Below, one piece after another: positions 1 to 6,726 of a stretch of 30,130 nucleotides of DNA. The DNA is from Rikenellaceae bacterium. Lineage in GTDB: Bacteria; Bacteroidota; Bacteroidia; Bacteroidales; UBA932. The DNA lies in the NCBI GenBank assembly GCA_900769905.1, contig CAAGIL010000157.1, positions 1 to 30,130 on the forward strand, in the 5' to 3' direction. How positions within the stretch are numbered: the stretch's first letter is position 1; every line of letters starts with the position of its first letter. The position numbers and the translations under genes are program-made. The notes beneath the pieces are model-generated. The model searched no databases. It worked only from the letters and a program-made list of their open reading frames with translations, and was not told the origin of the DNA.

Positions 1-424
1 AGTCTCCTGCGATGCGGAAAGAGTCCCTGCCGTAGAAGTCTTCACCGTTGATGACCACGAAAGGCTCGTTTATCACGTCTTTCGCCATCAGAACGGCGTG
101 GGCTGTGCCCCAAGGCTTCTGCCTCTCCGGGTTGAGCTCGAACCCTGCCGGAATCTTGTTGAGCTCCTGGGTGACGAACACGAATTCGAGAGGGCTGCCG
201 TCAATGCATTTCACCTTGCTGTATTTCTCCTTAACCGTCTGGCGGAACTGCTCGAGGAAATACTCTCTGACGATATAGACCACTTTGCCGAAGCCCGCCT
301 GGACTGCGTCATAAATGGAGTAGTCGATTATAGTCTCCCCGGCAGGGCCGAGTCCGTCCATTTGTTTGAGGCCGCCGTAACGGCTGCCCATACCGGCCGC
401 AAGGACCAAAAGTGTAGGTTTCAT
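1..424 (-). CDS. Sugar-phosphate nucleotidyltransferase, N-terminal part (runs off left edge)
   Basis: Partial gene read on the minus strand from the ATG at 424; about 141 codons are inside the window and the C-terminus is missing. The protein begins MKPTLLVLAAGMGSRYGGLK, which carries the glycine-rich nucleotide-binding loop and conserved Lys of NTP-transferase enzymes (GlmU/RmlA/GalU fold). It continues with GLGPAGETIIDYSIYDA and, near residue 130, INGEDFYGRDSF, at the place where relatives usually have a metal-binding Asp in a DDFYG-type motif. Such enzymes couple a sugar phosphate to a nucleotide for cell-surface glycan synthesis; the sugar and nucleotide cannot be told from this half. 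It is divergent from the ftsB-like gene, with a TATTTTTG -7 box at 464-457 giving a leader of about 25-30 nt. Family confidence is good, substrate unknown. Confidence 0.85.
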   Translation of the reverse strand, partial: MKPTLLVLAAGMGSRYGGLKQMDGLGPAGETIIDYSIYDAVQAGFGKVVYIVREYFLEQFRQTVKEKYSKVKCIDGSPLEFVFVTQELNKIPAGFELNPERQKPWGTAHAVLMAKDVINEPFVVINGEDFYGRDSFRIAGD

Positions 425-456
425 ATATTAAGACAATTTGTATTACAATTCTTTGA

Positions 457-474
457 CAAAAATAACTAAATTTG
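457..474. promoter_or_regulatory. Divergent promoter pair between nucleotidyltransferase and ftsB-like gene
   Basis: Two Bacteroidetes -7 boxes (TAnnTTTG) lie back to back. On the plus strand TAAATTTG at 467-474 would start RNA near 478, about 14 nt before the ATG at 492. On the minus strand the complement of 457-464 reads TATTTTTG and serves the gene starting at 424. Only 2 bp separate the boxes. I found no convincing -33 TTTG at the usual 18-21 bp spacing for either. Confidence 0.6.
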
Positions 475-491
475 CGTAATAATCATCGGAG

Positions 492-812
492 ATGGGAAAA
501 TTCAGGGACTTCTGGGACAAAAGCAAAGACGGGAACAGGCATGCTCAGCGCTCGTTCCTGCGTTTTGCCATTGTGCTTACCCTGGTGTTCCTCCTCTTCC
601 TCCTCATAAAACACGACAACCTCTTCGTGTGGGTCAAGTCTTCCTTTACCCTGAAGCGTCAGGAAAGGCAGATAGAGCAGCTGCGCAGGGAGAATGAAGA
701 GCTCCGGAAAGCTGCTTACGAACTCCAGCACAACAGGGACAGCCTGGAAACCTTTGCCCGCGAAGAGTATTTCTTCTGTGAACCTGGAGAAGACATTTAT
801 ATCATCCCTTAA
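492..812 (+). CDS. ftsB: FtsB/DivIC-like septum formation protein
   Basis: A 106-residue protein with the FtsB/DivIC layout: a short basic cytoplasmic tail (1-24), one transmembrane helix (about 25-43, rich in Leu, Val and Phe), then a coiled coil (about 52-85, with repeated RQERQIEQLRRENEELR-type heptads). The C-terminal segment (REEYFFCEPGEDIYIIP) is what Bacteroidetes FtsB homologs show after the coiled coil. The family helps assemble the divisome by pairing with FtsL and FtsQ; neither is visible here. The ATG at 492 follows a weak GGAG and lies about 14 nt from the predicted transcription start. The next gene begins 9 bp after the stop, so the two are probably co-transcribed. The symbol rests on architecture rather than on strict sequence identity. 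Confidence 0.8.
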   Translation: MGKFRDFWDKSKDGNRHAQRSFLRFAIVLTLVFLLFLLIKHDNLFVWVKSSFTLKRQERQIEQLRRENEELRKAAYELQHNRDSLETFAREEYFFCEPGEDIYIIP

Positions 813-821
813 ATATTTTAT

Positions 822-2027
822 ATGAAACGCGAGTGGAAACTGTCGTCATTCGACCTCTTTACTTTGGGTATGACGATTAAGGGTGCCTGGGTATATTCAG
901 CGGCACCTGATGCAGAATTGATGCGGGCCGGTCTCCGCAAGCTACTTGCCGGCTATCCGCAGCTGGGCGGCTTTTACAGCGGGGAGAAGAAGGCGGTCGT
1001 ATGGGATGATGAGCTTGCCGTGGAGCCGGTCTTCACGGTTCTGGAAAATACGCGCTTCAGCGCATCCCGGCTCATAGCTGCTCCGAAGCAGGTGTGGAAA
1101 CTCGTCCGTCCTTACGATATCAACGGCTTCAAGAAGGGAAAAGTGCTTCCTTTCAGCGCAACCCTTCTGAAACTCAGGGAAGGAGCAGTGCTCTATGTAC
1201 AGTGCGCCCACGCGACTATGGACGGGAACAGCTTCTATACCCTGATAAACCACTGGGCCTCACTCTGTCGCGGAGAGGAGATCAAGCCTATGCTTGTGGA
1301 CCAGTCCCTGCTGCCTGCGCCTGACGCCTTGAGCAAGGAGCAGACTGTGAAGGAAGTGCAGGACAAGTCCTGGGTGCAGATGGACGGGAAGAAGATGCTC
1401 GGTATGCTGCTTAACCTGGTGCGCACCAATGCCATAAAATATACCGTTGCCAAGGAAGTGGGCCAGGAGGAAATCTCAGCCTTGAAGCAGGCCACGGGAG
1501 CAGGGACCAATGCCGTGCTGAGCGCCATTGCCGCAAAGAGACTCTTTGCCTGTCTTCCGGAGAAGGAAAGGTTCAAAGCCATATTCGTGGCTGATTTGCG
1601 CGGACATTTCCCTGGCATAGGTCCGGATTTCTTCGGGAATTTCTCCCAGGCCCTGCCTCTGGATGCGGAGCTGGACCCTTCCGCGAGCGTTGAAGAACTG
1701 GCTTCCGCGATTGATTCCGGACTCAAGGCTGTCCTGAATTCCGGAAAGCCGGAAGAGAATGTGCGCCTTTCTTTCTGTGCCACGAACTACAGCCTGCCTT
1801 ATTTCTTCTTCGATGCTTCAGATATGAACTGCCCTCGTCCCGGCACGATTTACGTCAACAACCAGCTGAAGTTCCGCGCCTGCGAACTGGATTGGGGGCA
1901 GGGCCTGCCGCTTTATGCCTATCCGAACGAGTTGACCGATATGGTGAAACTCTGGCAGCCTGTCGCCGGCGGTCCCGTACAGATTATCTACGGAGGTCTC
2001 ACCGCCAAACTTATGCGCAAGGCATAA
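822..2027 (+). CDS. BAHD-like acyltransferase (HXXXD/condensation superfamily)
   Basis: A 401-residue soluble protein without signal peptide or membrane helix. Three marks fit the BAHD acyl-CoA transferases best known from plants. These are the catalytic HXXXDG motif (H130, D134, G135 in CAHATMDGNSF, followed by a WASLCRG helix), an FFGN block after DLRGHFPG (residues 258-273; BAHD enzymes show VDxRxR...YFGN), and a late DWGQGLP (357-363) where BAHD enzymes have DFGWGxP. The fold also covers chloramphenicol acetyltransferase, alcohol acetyltransferases and NRPS condensation domains, so the generic call is CoA-dependent O- or N-acyltransferase with unknown substrates. It follows the ftsB-like gene by 9 bp and ends exactly where convergent nadD ends (no intervening base). 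Superfamily confidence is fairly high; the BAHD subgroup is an inference from the motifs. Confidence 0.7.
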   Translation: MKREWKLSSFDLFTLGMTIKGAWVYSAAPDAELMRAGLRKLLAGYPQLGGFYSGEKKAVVWDDELAVEPVFTVLENTRFSASRLIAAPKQVWKLVRPYDINGFKKGKVLPFSATLLKLREGAVLYVQCAHATMDGNSFYTLINHWASLCRGEEIKPMLVDQSLLPAPDALSKEQTVKEVQDKSWVQMDGKKMLGMLLNLVRTNAIKYTVAKEVGQEEISALKQATGAGTNAVLSAIAAKRLFACLPEKERFKAIFVADLRGHFPGIGPDFFGNFSQALPLDAELDPSASVEELASAIDSGLKAVLNSGKPEENVRLSFCATNYSLPYFFFDASDMNCPRPGTIYVNNQLKFRACELDWGQGLPLYAYPNELTDMVKLWQPVAGGPVQIIYGGLTAKLMRKA

Positions 2028-2666
2028 TTACATAAGGAATTCCGACATATCTATGCCGAGGGCTTCTTTTTCTTTGATTTCAGTGGAAGAGATGTCCACG
2101 ATGGGGGCATCTATGATGTTGATGTGGTACATACGGTCGAGTTCCTCCAGACTCACTGTGCCCGGCAGGGAATGGGAAAGCGATGCGTCCAGGGCCTCGG
2201 GAACGGGAAAACGGCTGCATTCTTCGAGCAGCAGGGATTTGGTTTTCTCCAGATCGTAGCCTTTTCGCGGATAAACTATTACCCCGTATTCGCTCAGGAT
2301 GCGCGGGGCGTTGCGCCAGCGGTGTATGCTGTGAAGGTTGTCGGCTCCCATCACGAGGGTGAATTCGTTCTCCGGCTCCCTTTTCTTCAGAGCGTCCAGG
2401 GTGCGTATGGTATAGTGCGGTGCGGGCATTTCCAGCTCAATGTTGTCCACCCACACGTGGAGTGAAGGGTGGCGCAGCACCGCATCTATTGCGGCGCGGT
2501 AGCGCTGCTCCGCGTTCAGGGCCTTGGCAGGGTCCTTCATCGGGTTCTGGGGAGAAATCACCAGATACACCCAGTCGAACTTCTGCTCTCTGGTCAGGTA
2601 TTCCATAATTGCCTTGTGTCCTATGTGGAGCGGATCAAAGGACCCGGAATAAACCGCAATGCGCAT
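2028..2666 (-). CDS. nadD: Nicotinate-nucleotide adenylyltransferase
   Basis: A 212-residue cytoplasmic enzyme of NAD synthesis that adenylylates nicotinate mononucleotide to deamido-NAD. The N-terminus MRIAVYSGSFDPLHIGHKAI holds the nucleotidyltransferase signature GSFDPLHIGH (residues 8-17). The C-terminal ISSTEIKE is the ISSTxIR-type ATP-binding motif. Between them, VMGADNLHSIHRW is the substrate-pocket segment of NadD. It lies 33 bp downstream of gmk on the same strand and has no promoter box of its own that I could see, so it is probably read from the gmk promoter. The tail after ISST (DMSEFLM) looks short compared with many relatives. Confidence 0.93.
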   Translation of the reverse strand: MRIAVYSGSFDPLHIGHKAIMEYLTREQKFDWVYLVISPQNPMKDPAKALNAEQRYRAAIDAVLRHPSLHVWVDNIELEMPAPHYTIRTLDALKKREPENEFTLVMGADNLHSIHRWRNAPRILSEYGVIVYPRKGYDLEKTKSLLLEECSRFPVPEALDASLSHSLPGTVSLEELDRMYHINIIDAPIVDISSTEIKEKEALGIDMSEFLM

Positions 2667-2699
2667 AATGAAATTGGTATCAGTCAGTGTTTCCGGCCT

Positions 2700-3269
2700 T
2701 TATCGGGCAAGGAAGTCGTCCACCATCTCCTCGGCCTGGGCGAAGGTGTTTTCCAGCACGTCGTTCACCAGCTCCCTGTCGAACTTCCCGCGAGCAAAGC
2801 TGATTTCGGACTCTGCCTTGCCTATGCGTTCGCTTATGGCCTCCTCGCTGTCGGTGCCGCGTCCGCGCAGCCTCTGCTCCAGTACCTCCAGGCTTGGAGG
2901 AAGTATGAGCACGGACATTGCTGAGTCTCCGAAATACTTCTTCAGGTTCACCCCGCCTTTCACGTCCACGTCAAAGACAATCACATTCCCCTTGGCCCAG
3001 ATTCTCTCGACTTCACTCTTCAGGGTGCCGTAGAAACGGTCCCTGTAAACCTCCTCGTGCTCCACAAAGGCATCCTGTGCTATCAGCTCCCGGAAGCGCT
3101 CCGCACTTATGAAGTAGTACTCCACCCCGTCCTTCTCGGTGCCCCTCGGAAGTCTGGATGTCGCAGAGATAGAAAATTCGAACTCAGGATGCAGTTTGAG
3201 CAGGTGTGAGACCACCGTGCTCTTGCCCGCACCTGAAGGTGCTGAAAATATGATTACTTTACCTGACAT
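2700..3269 (-). CDS. gmk: Guanylate kinase
   Basis: A 189-residue protein beginning MSGKVIIFSAPSGAGKSTVV, with the P-loop SGAGKST of guanylate kinase. It is followed by the GMP-binding region (SATSRLPRGTEKDGVEYYF; most relatives have TTRxPRxGE) and the EVYRDRFYGT segment. It phosphorylates GMP to GDP using ATP. Length and motif order are normal for the family. Transcription probably starts at a minus-strand TATTTTTG box (3295-3288), giving a leader of about 15 nt. It shares its intergenic region with the aldolase gene on the other strand and leads a two-gene unit with nadD. Confidence 0.95.
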   Translation of the reverse strand: MSGKVIIFSAPSGAGKSTVVSHLLKLHPEFEFSISATSRLPRGTEKDGVEYYFISAERFRELIAQDAFVEHEEVYRDRFYGTLKSEVERIWAKGNVIVFDVDVKGGVNLKKYFGDSAMSVLILPPSLEVLEQRLRGRGTDSEEAISERIGKAESEISFARGKFDRELVNDVLENTFAQAEEMVDDFLAR

Positions 3270-3287
3270 TTTTTATGATTATTTCTG

Positions 3288-3305
3288 CAAAAATAGTTAA
3301 ATTTG
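3288..3305. promoter_or_regulatory. Divergent promoter pair between gmk and fba
   Basis: Plus-strand -7 box TAAATTTG at 3298-3305 lies about 26 bp before the aldolase ATG. The complement of 3288-3295 reads TATTTTTG and serves gmk. The boxes are 2 bp apart, so the two core promoters overlap physically. No clear -33 TTTG is visible. Confidence 0.6.
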
Positions 3306-3331
3306 CCTGATTTTTAATTATTATCCGAATT

Positions 3332-4336
3332 ATGAAGGTTTCTTTTAAAGAACTTGGCCTTGTGAACACCCGCGAGATGTTCGCCAAGGCAGTAAAGGGT
3401 GGCTACGCCATTCCTGCATTCAACTTCAACAATATGGAGCAGCTCCAGGCCATTATTCAGGCTGCTGCCGAGACCAAATCACCGGTTATTCTTCAGGTGT
3501 CCAAGGGTGCCCGCGCTTACGCCAACCAGACCCTCCTCCGCTATATGGCCCAGGGTGCTGTAGAGTATGCCAAGGAGCTCGGCTGGAAGAAGCCTCAGAT
3601 TGTGCTTCACCTCGACCACGGTGACAGCTATGAGACCTGCAAGAGCTGCGTGGACTTCGGTTTCTCTTCAGTGATGATCGATGGTTCCGCCCTCCCTTAC
3701 GATGAGAACGTTGCTCTCACCAAGAAGGTTGTGAAGTACGCACACAAGTATGATGTTACCGTTGAGGCTGAGCTCGGCGTGCTTGCCGGCGTAGAGGATG
3801 AGGTTTCCCACGAGGAGTCCCACTACACCAAGCCTGAGGAGGTTATCGACTTCGTAAAGAAGACCGGTTGCGACTCCCTCGCCATCTCCATCGGTACCTC
3901 CCACGGTGCTTACAAGTTCAAGCCTGAGCAGTGCACCCGCGACGAGAAGACCGGACGCCTCGTTCCGCCACCACTCGCATTCGATGTCCTCAAGGCAATT
4001 GAGAAGAAGCTCCCTGGATTCCCTATCGTTCTCCATGGATCATCTTCAGTACCACAGGAATATGTCGATATGTGCAACCAGTACGGCGGCAACCTTCCTA
4101 ACGCAGTAGGTATTCCTGAGGAGCAGCTCCGCAAGGCAGCCAAGAGCGCAGTTTGCAAGATCAACATCGACTCTGACTCCCGTCTCGCAATGACCGGCGC
4201 CATCCGCAGGCATCTCGCTGAAAATCCTAGCCACTTCGATCCTCGCCAGTACCTCAAGCCGGCCCGTGAGGAGATGAAGAAGATGTACATCGAGAAGATC
4301 AAGAACGTTCTCGGTTCAAACGGCAAAGCAAGATAA
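3332..4336 (+). CDS. fba: Class II fructose-bisphosphate aldolase
   Basis: A 334-residue zinc-dependent aldolase of glycolysis and gluconeogenesis that interconverts fructose 1,6-bisphosphate with the two triose phosphates. HLDHGDSYE (His93, Asp95, His96) is the class II zinc and active-site block. IGTSHGAYKF and VLHGSSSVP carry further zinc and phosphate-binding residues. KINIDSDSRLAMTGAIRR is the C-terminal signature, where many relatives read KVNIDTD. Codon use is strongly biased (CTC, AAG, CGC, TTC), like the S1 gene, which suggests high expression. Transcription is predicted from the box at 3298-3305. recR begins 2 bp after the stop. Confidence 0.95.
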   Translation: MKVSFKELGLVNTREMFAKAVKGGYAIPAFNFNNMEQLQAIIQAAAETKSPVILQVSKGARAYANQTLLRYMAQGAVEYAKELGWKKPQIVLHLDHGDSYETCKSCVDFGFSSVMIDGSALPYDENVALTKKVVKYAHKYDVTVEAELGVLAGVEDEVSHEESHYTKPEEVIDFVKKTGCDSLAISIGTSHGAYKFKPEQCTRDEKTGRLVPPPLAFDVLKAIEKKLPGFPIVLHGSSSVPQEYVDMCNQYGGNLPNAVGIPEEQLRKAAKSAVCKINIDSDSRLAMTGAIRRHLAENPSHFDPRQYLKPAREEMKKMYIEKIKNVLGSNGKAR

Positions 4337-4338
4337 TT

Positions 4339-4968
4339 TTGAAGGATAGCAATTATCCATCACAACTGCTGAAAGACGCTGTGGAAGCCATCAGCTCCCT
4401 CCCGGGAGTTGGCTCCCGCAGCGCCTTGCGTTTGGCTTTGCACCTGCTTAAACAACCTAAGGAAAACATCCATCATTTTGCCCGTTCCATAGACCGTCTC
4501 GCCGACGAGGTGAAATACTGCCGCATCTGCTCTATGATTTCAGATTCCGAGGAATGCGCGATTTGCTCGGATTCCCGCAGGGACCACAACACAATCTGCG
4601 TGGTGGAGAGCGTACGCGACGTTATGAGCATAGAGGCCACGGGGCAGTACAAGGGCCTGTATCACGTGCTTGGAGGCATCATTTCCCCGATCAACGGCAT
4701 CGCCCCTTCGGACCTCACCATACGCCAGCTTATGGACAGGATGCGTGCGTACGGGGATACGCCGGTCGAGCTGATCCTTGCGCTGAGCGGAGACGTGGAG
4801 GGCGAAACCACCTCCTTCTACATTTACCGGCAGCTCTCTGCCCTGGGTCTGAAAGAACTCAAGGTCACCACACTCGCCCGTGGTCTGGGCTTCGGTGATG
4901 ACCTCGAATATGCTGATTCCCTGACTCTTGGACGCTCCATCGTCGCCCGCCAGCCGTTCAAGGCCTAA
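4339..4968 (+). CDS. recR: Recombination mediator RecR (TTG start)
   Basis: A 209-residue RecR. The N-terminal helix-hairpin-helix is visible as ISSLPGVGSRSALRLALHLL. The four-Cys zinc finger follows as CRICSMISDSEECAICSD, and the Toprim domain begins at ICVVESVRD and extends through HVLGG. RecR acts with RecO (and RecF) to load RecA on gapped or broken DNA. The TTG at 4339 is chosen because it lies 2 bp after the fba stop, no in-frame ATG exists ahead of the conserved domain, and the resulting start (MKDSNYPSQLLKDAV) has normal length. It is likely translationally coupled to fba. Its last 4 bp overlap the end of convergent mntP. Confidence 0.93.
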   Translation: MKDSNYPSQLLKDAVEAISSLPGVGSRSALRLALHLLKQPKENIHHFARSIDRLADEVKYCRICSMISDSEECAICSDSRRDHNTICVVESVRDVMSIEATGQYKGLYHVLGGIISPINGIAPSDLTIRQLMDRMRAYGDTPVELILALSGDVEGETTSFYIYRQLSALGLKELKVTTLARGLGFGDDLEYADSLTLGRSIVARQPFKA

Positions 4969-5561
4969 TCCTTGATGCAACTGATTGCGAGGCAGGTGCC
5001 AGATGTGTCAGCAACAATCATTGCCACTCCCATTCCGAGCAGAACCGCGCCACCGACAATTTCAGCCCATTTACCGATTTTACGGCCGAGGGCATTGCCG
5101 AAGCATATTCCGGCGACGACGCTGAGTATGGTCACAATGAATACGGACACGGCCAGGGGAAGCATATCCGCAAAGCCGCTTCCGCCCATCGACTTGGATC
5201 CTCCCACAGCAAGGGCGTCAATGCTCGTGGCGATTCCTCCCAGGATGATGTTCTTCCATCCGTTGAGGTCGTGGGCCTCGGCCTTGTTGCCCAGTCCTTC
5301 GAAAAGCATCGATCCGCCCACATAGATCAGGAGGATTCCGCCGATGATGTGCGCCCAGCTGTTGACTACGCCGAAAAGCAGGTTTCCGGCCGCCCAGCCG
5401 ATGACCAGAAAAGCGGCCTGAATCACGCCGAATGCGAGCGCGACTTTAGTGATGAGCGCAGCGCCCGGCCTGGTTTTGAGCGTGGTGCTCGAGCAGGTGC
5501 TGACTGCAAAGCAGTCGGCGCAGAGACAGACGGCAGTGACGATGGATTCCAGAATATTCAT
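4965..5561 (-). CDS. mntP: MntP-like manganese efflux pump (Cys-rich variant)
   Basis: A 198-residue integral membrane protein with about six hydrophobic helices. It has the two-fold repeat of the MntP family: first motif ADCFAVS in helix 1 (Asp16) and second motif SIDALAVG (near residue 115), corresponding to the paired acidic residues needed for Mn(II) export in E. coli MntP. Helix 1 is unusually rich in cysteine (C12, C14, C17, C23), and two more Cys lie near the C-terminus (GTCLAISC). It might therefore handle another thiophilic metal, which is speculative. It is divergent from the corA-like gene with which it shares a promoter region. No manganese riboswitch was recognised in its roughly 50 nt leader. 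Confidence 0.8.
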   Translation of the reverse strand: MNILESIVTAVCLCADCFAVSTCSSTTLKTRPGAALITKVALAFGVIQAAFLVIGWAAGNLLFGVVNSWAHIIGGILLIYVGGSMLFEGLGNKAEAHDLNGWKNIILGGIATSIDALAVGGSKSMGGSGFADMLPLAVSVFIVTILSVVAGICFGNALGRKIGKWAEIVGGAVLLGMGVAMIVADTSGTCLAISCIKD

Positions 5562-5614
5562 ACACTACACAAGTTTCGCAAGATTAATAAAACAAGTTTC
5601 ATTTTTTTGCATCG

Positions 5615-5641
5615 CAAATATAATAATATTTCCTATATTTG
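5615..5641. promoter_or_regulatory. Divergent promoter pair between mntP and corA-like gene
   Basis: The plus-strand -7 box TATATTTG at 5634-5641 lies about 30 bp upstream of the corA-like ATG. The complement of 5615-5622 also reads TATATTTG and would start mntP RNA near 5611, giving a leader of about 50 nt. Eleven bases separate the boxes. A TTTG at 5606-5609 is a possible but overspaced (24 bp) -33 element for the plus promoter. Confidence 0.6.
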
Positions 5642-5658
5642 CGAGTTCGGACGAACGG

Positions 5659-5668
5659 AAAGGAGGTG
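5659..5668 (+). promoter_or_regulatory. Strong Shine-Dalgarno sequence
   Basis: AAAGGAGGTG at 5659-5668 is a near-full complement of the 16S rRNA 3' end and sits 4 nt before the ATG at 5673 (6 nt from AGGAGG). It fixes the corA-like start, ruling out the in-frame extension to 5271. Such a site stands out because most starts in this window have none. Confidence 0.8.
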
Positions 5669-5672
5669 GGAA

Positions 5673-6626
5673 ATGATCAAGTATTTTTACAGAAGCGGAT
5701 CTGAGATCCTGTTCGGGCAGTCAGAAAGCGAGTTCGCTGCCGTCAACAAGGAAAGTCTTCTCTGGATAGACCTGTTACAGCCGACAGGAGACCAGAAGAG
5801 GGCGGTAGAGGCGTTTCTGGGTACTGAGATACAGAGCCGTGCGGAAGCGGCGGAAATTGAGAGCTCGTCCCGTTTCTACGAGGAGGGAAATGCCATATTC
5901 GCGAACACGAACTTCCTCTCCCCGGCCGATGACGAGATGCTTGCGGACCCTGTTTCCTTCATCCTCGTGAACGGAATCCTTACCACCATACGTGAGATTC
6001 CTCTCCGCTCCCTCGACACCCTCCAGCTCAAGATACAGGCTCTTCCGGACCAGTTCCAGGACGGGTTCACGGTATTCGTGGCAATTATGGACAGGCGAGT
6101 CGACCTTGATGCCGACCTCGTGGAGCTCATCAGCAAGGATGTGAGCAAGTTCAGCCGCCGCATCAACCAGCAGGAAGACATCAACGAAGAGTTCCTCCTG
6201 GATATCAATCAGTTGCAGCAGAATGCCATAGACATACGCGAGAATATCGTGGACAAGCAGAGGCTGGTGTCCAACATACTCAAGAGCAAGCTCTGCCCGA
6301 GGGATCCCGAACTCCGTGACGACCTTTCCATCATCAATCAGGATATTGCTTCGCTCATCAACCATATCAACTTCGCCTTCGAGAGGATGGAGTACATCCA
6401 GGACACCGTAGTGGGTATCATCAACCTCGACCAGAACAAGATAATGAAGATTTTCACCTTCGTTTCCCTGCTTCTGATGCCTGCCACCCTCGTGGCAAGT
6501 TTCTACGGAATGAACGTCACCCTGCCTCTTTCCGGCAAGTGGTGGGCCTGGCTTGCCATACTGCTGCTGATGGTTCTCATCGTGGTTGCCTGCTGGATCT
6601 TCTTTAAGAAGAAGAAAATGCTTTGA
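5673..6626 (+). CDS. corA: CorA-family divalent cation transporter
   Basis: A 317-residue protein with a long cytoplasmic N-terminal domain and two C-terminal transmembrane helices. The CorA signature GMN occurs as FYGMNVTLP at the end of the first helix, followed by a second helix and a basic tail (FFKKKKML). The loop after GMN (VTLPLSGKWW) lacks the MPEL-type sequence of classic CorA, so Mg, Co, Ni or another ion are all possible. The open frame extends upstream to 5271, but that part is antisense to mntP and lies upstream of the promoter; the strong SD supports 5673. It neighbours an MntP-like metal exporter on the opposite strand, so the pair looks like a metal-homeostasis locus with a shared promoter region. 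Confidence 0.88.
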   Translation: MIKYFYRSGSEILFGQSESEFAAVNKESLLWIDLLQPTGDQKRAVEAFLGTEIQSRAEAAEIESSSRFYEEGNAIFANTNFLSPADDEMLADPVSFILVNGILTTIREIPLRSLDTLQLKIQALPDQFQDGFTVFVAIMDRRVDLDADLVELISKDVSKFSRRINQQEDINEEFLLDINQLQQNAIDIRENIVDKQRLVSNILKSKLCPRDPELRDDLSIINQDIASLINHINFAFERMEYIQDTVVGIINLDQNKIMKIFTFVSLLLMPATLVASFYGMNVTLPLSGKWWAWLAILLLMVLIVVACWIFFKKKKML

Positions 6627-6651
6627 TTATCAGATTTTTTTGCTATATTTG
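6622..6651 (+). promoter_or_regulatory. Promoter of the S1 operon
   Basis: TTTG at 6622-6625 (-33) and TATATTTG at 6644-6651 (-7) are separated by 18 bp, the best two-part Bacteroidetes promoter in the window. The -33 element overlaps the corA-like stop codon. The predicted start near 6655 leaves a leader of about 70 nt before the S1 ATG, longer than most leaders here, so it could hold translational control. CGTAAC occurs twice in it (6675-6680 and 6683-6688). Confidence 0.7.
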
Positions 6652-6726
6652 CGCGCTCGTTTCGGCCAGTGCGCCGTAACGTCGTAACATAAAGTAAAAC
6701 AACTAATTTGTATTAAAAAATCACAA

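Noticed and set aside
5271..5672. N-terminal extension of the corA-like gene
   Set aside because: It overlaps mntP on the other strand and lies upstream of the predicted promoter; the SD at 5659-5668 fixes the start at 5673.
6675..6688. CGTAAC direct repeat in the S1 leader as a riboswitch or operator
   Set aside because: Only two 6-bp copies with no stable stem seen; too weak to claim as a separate element.
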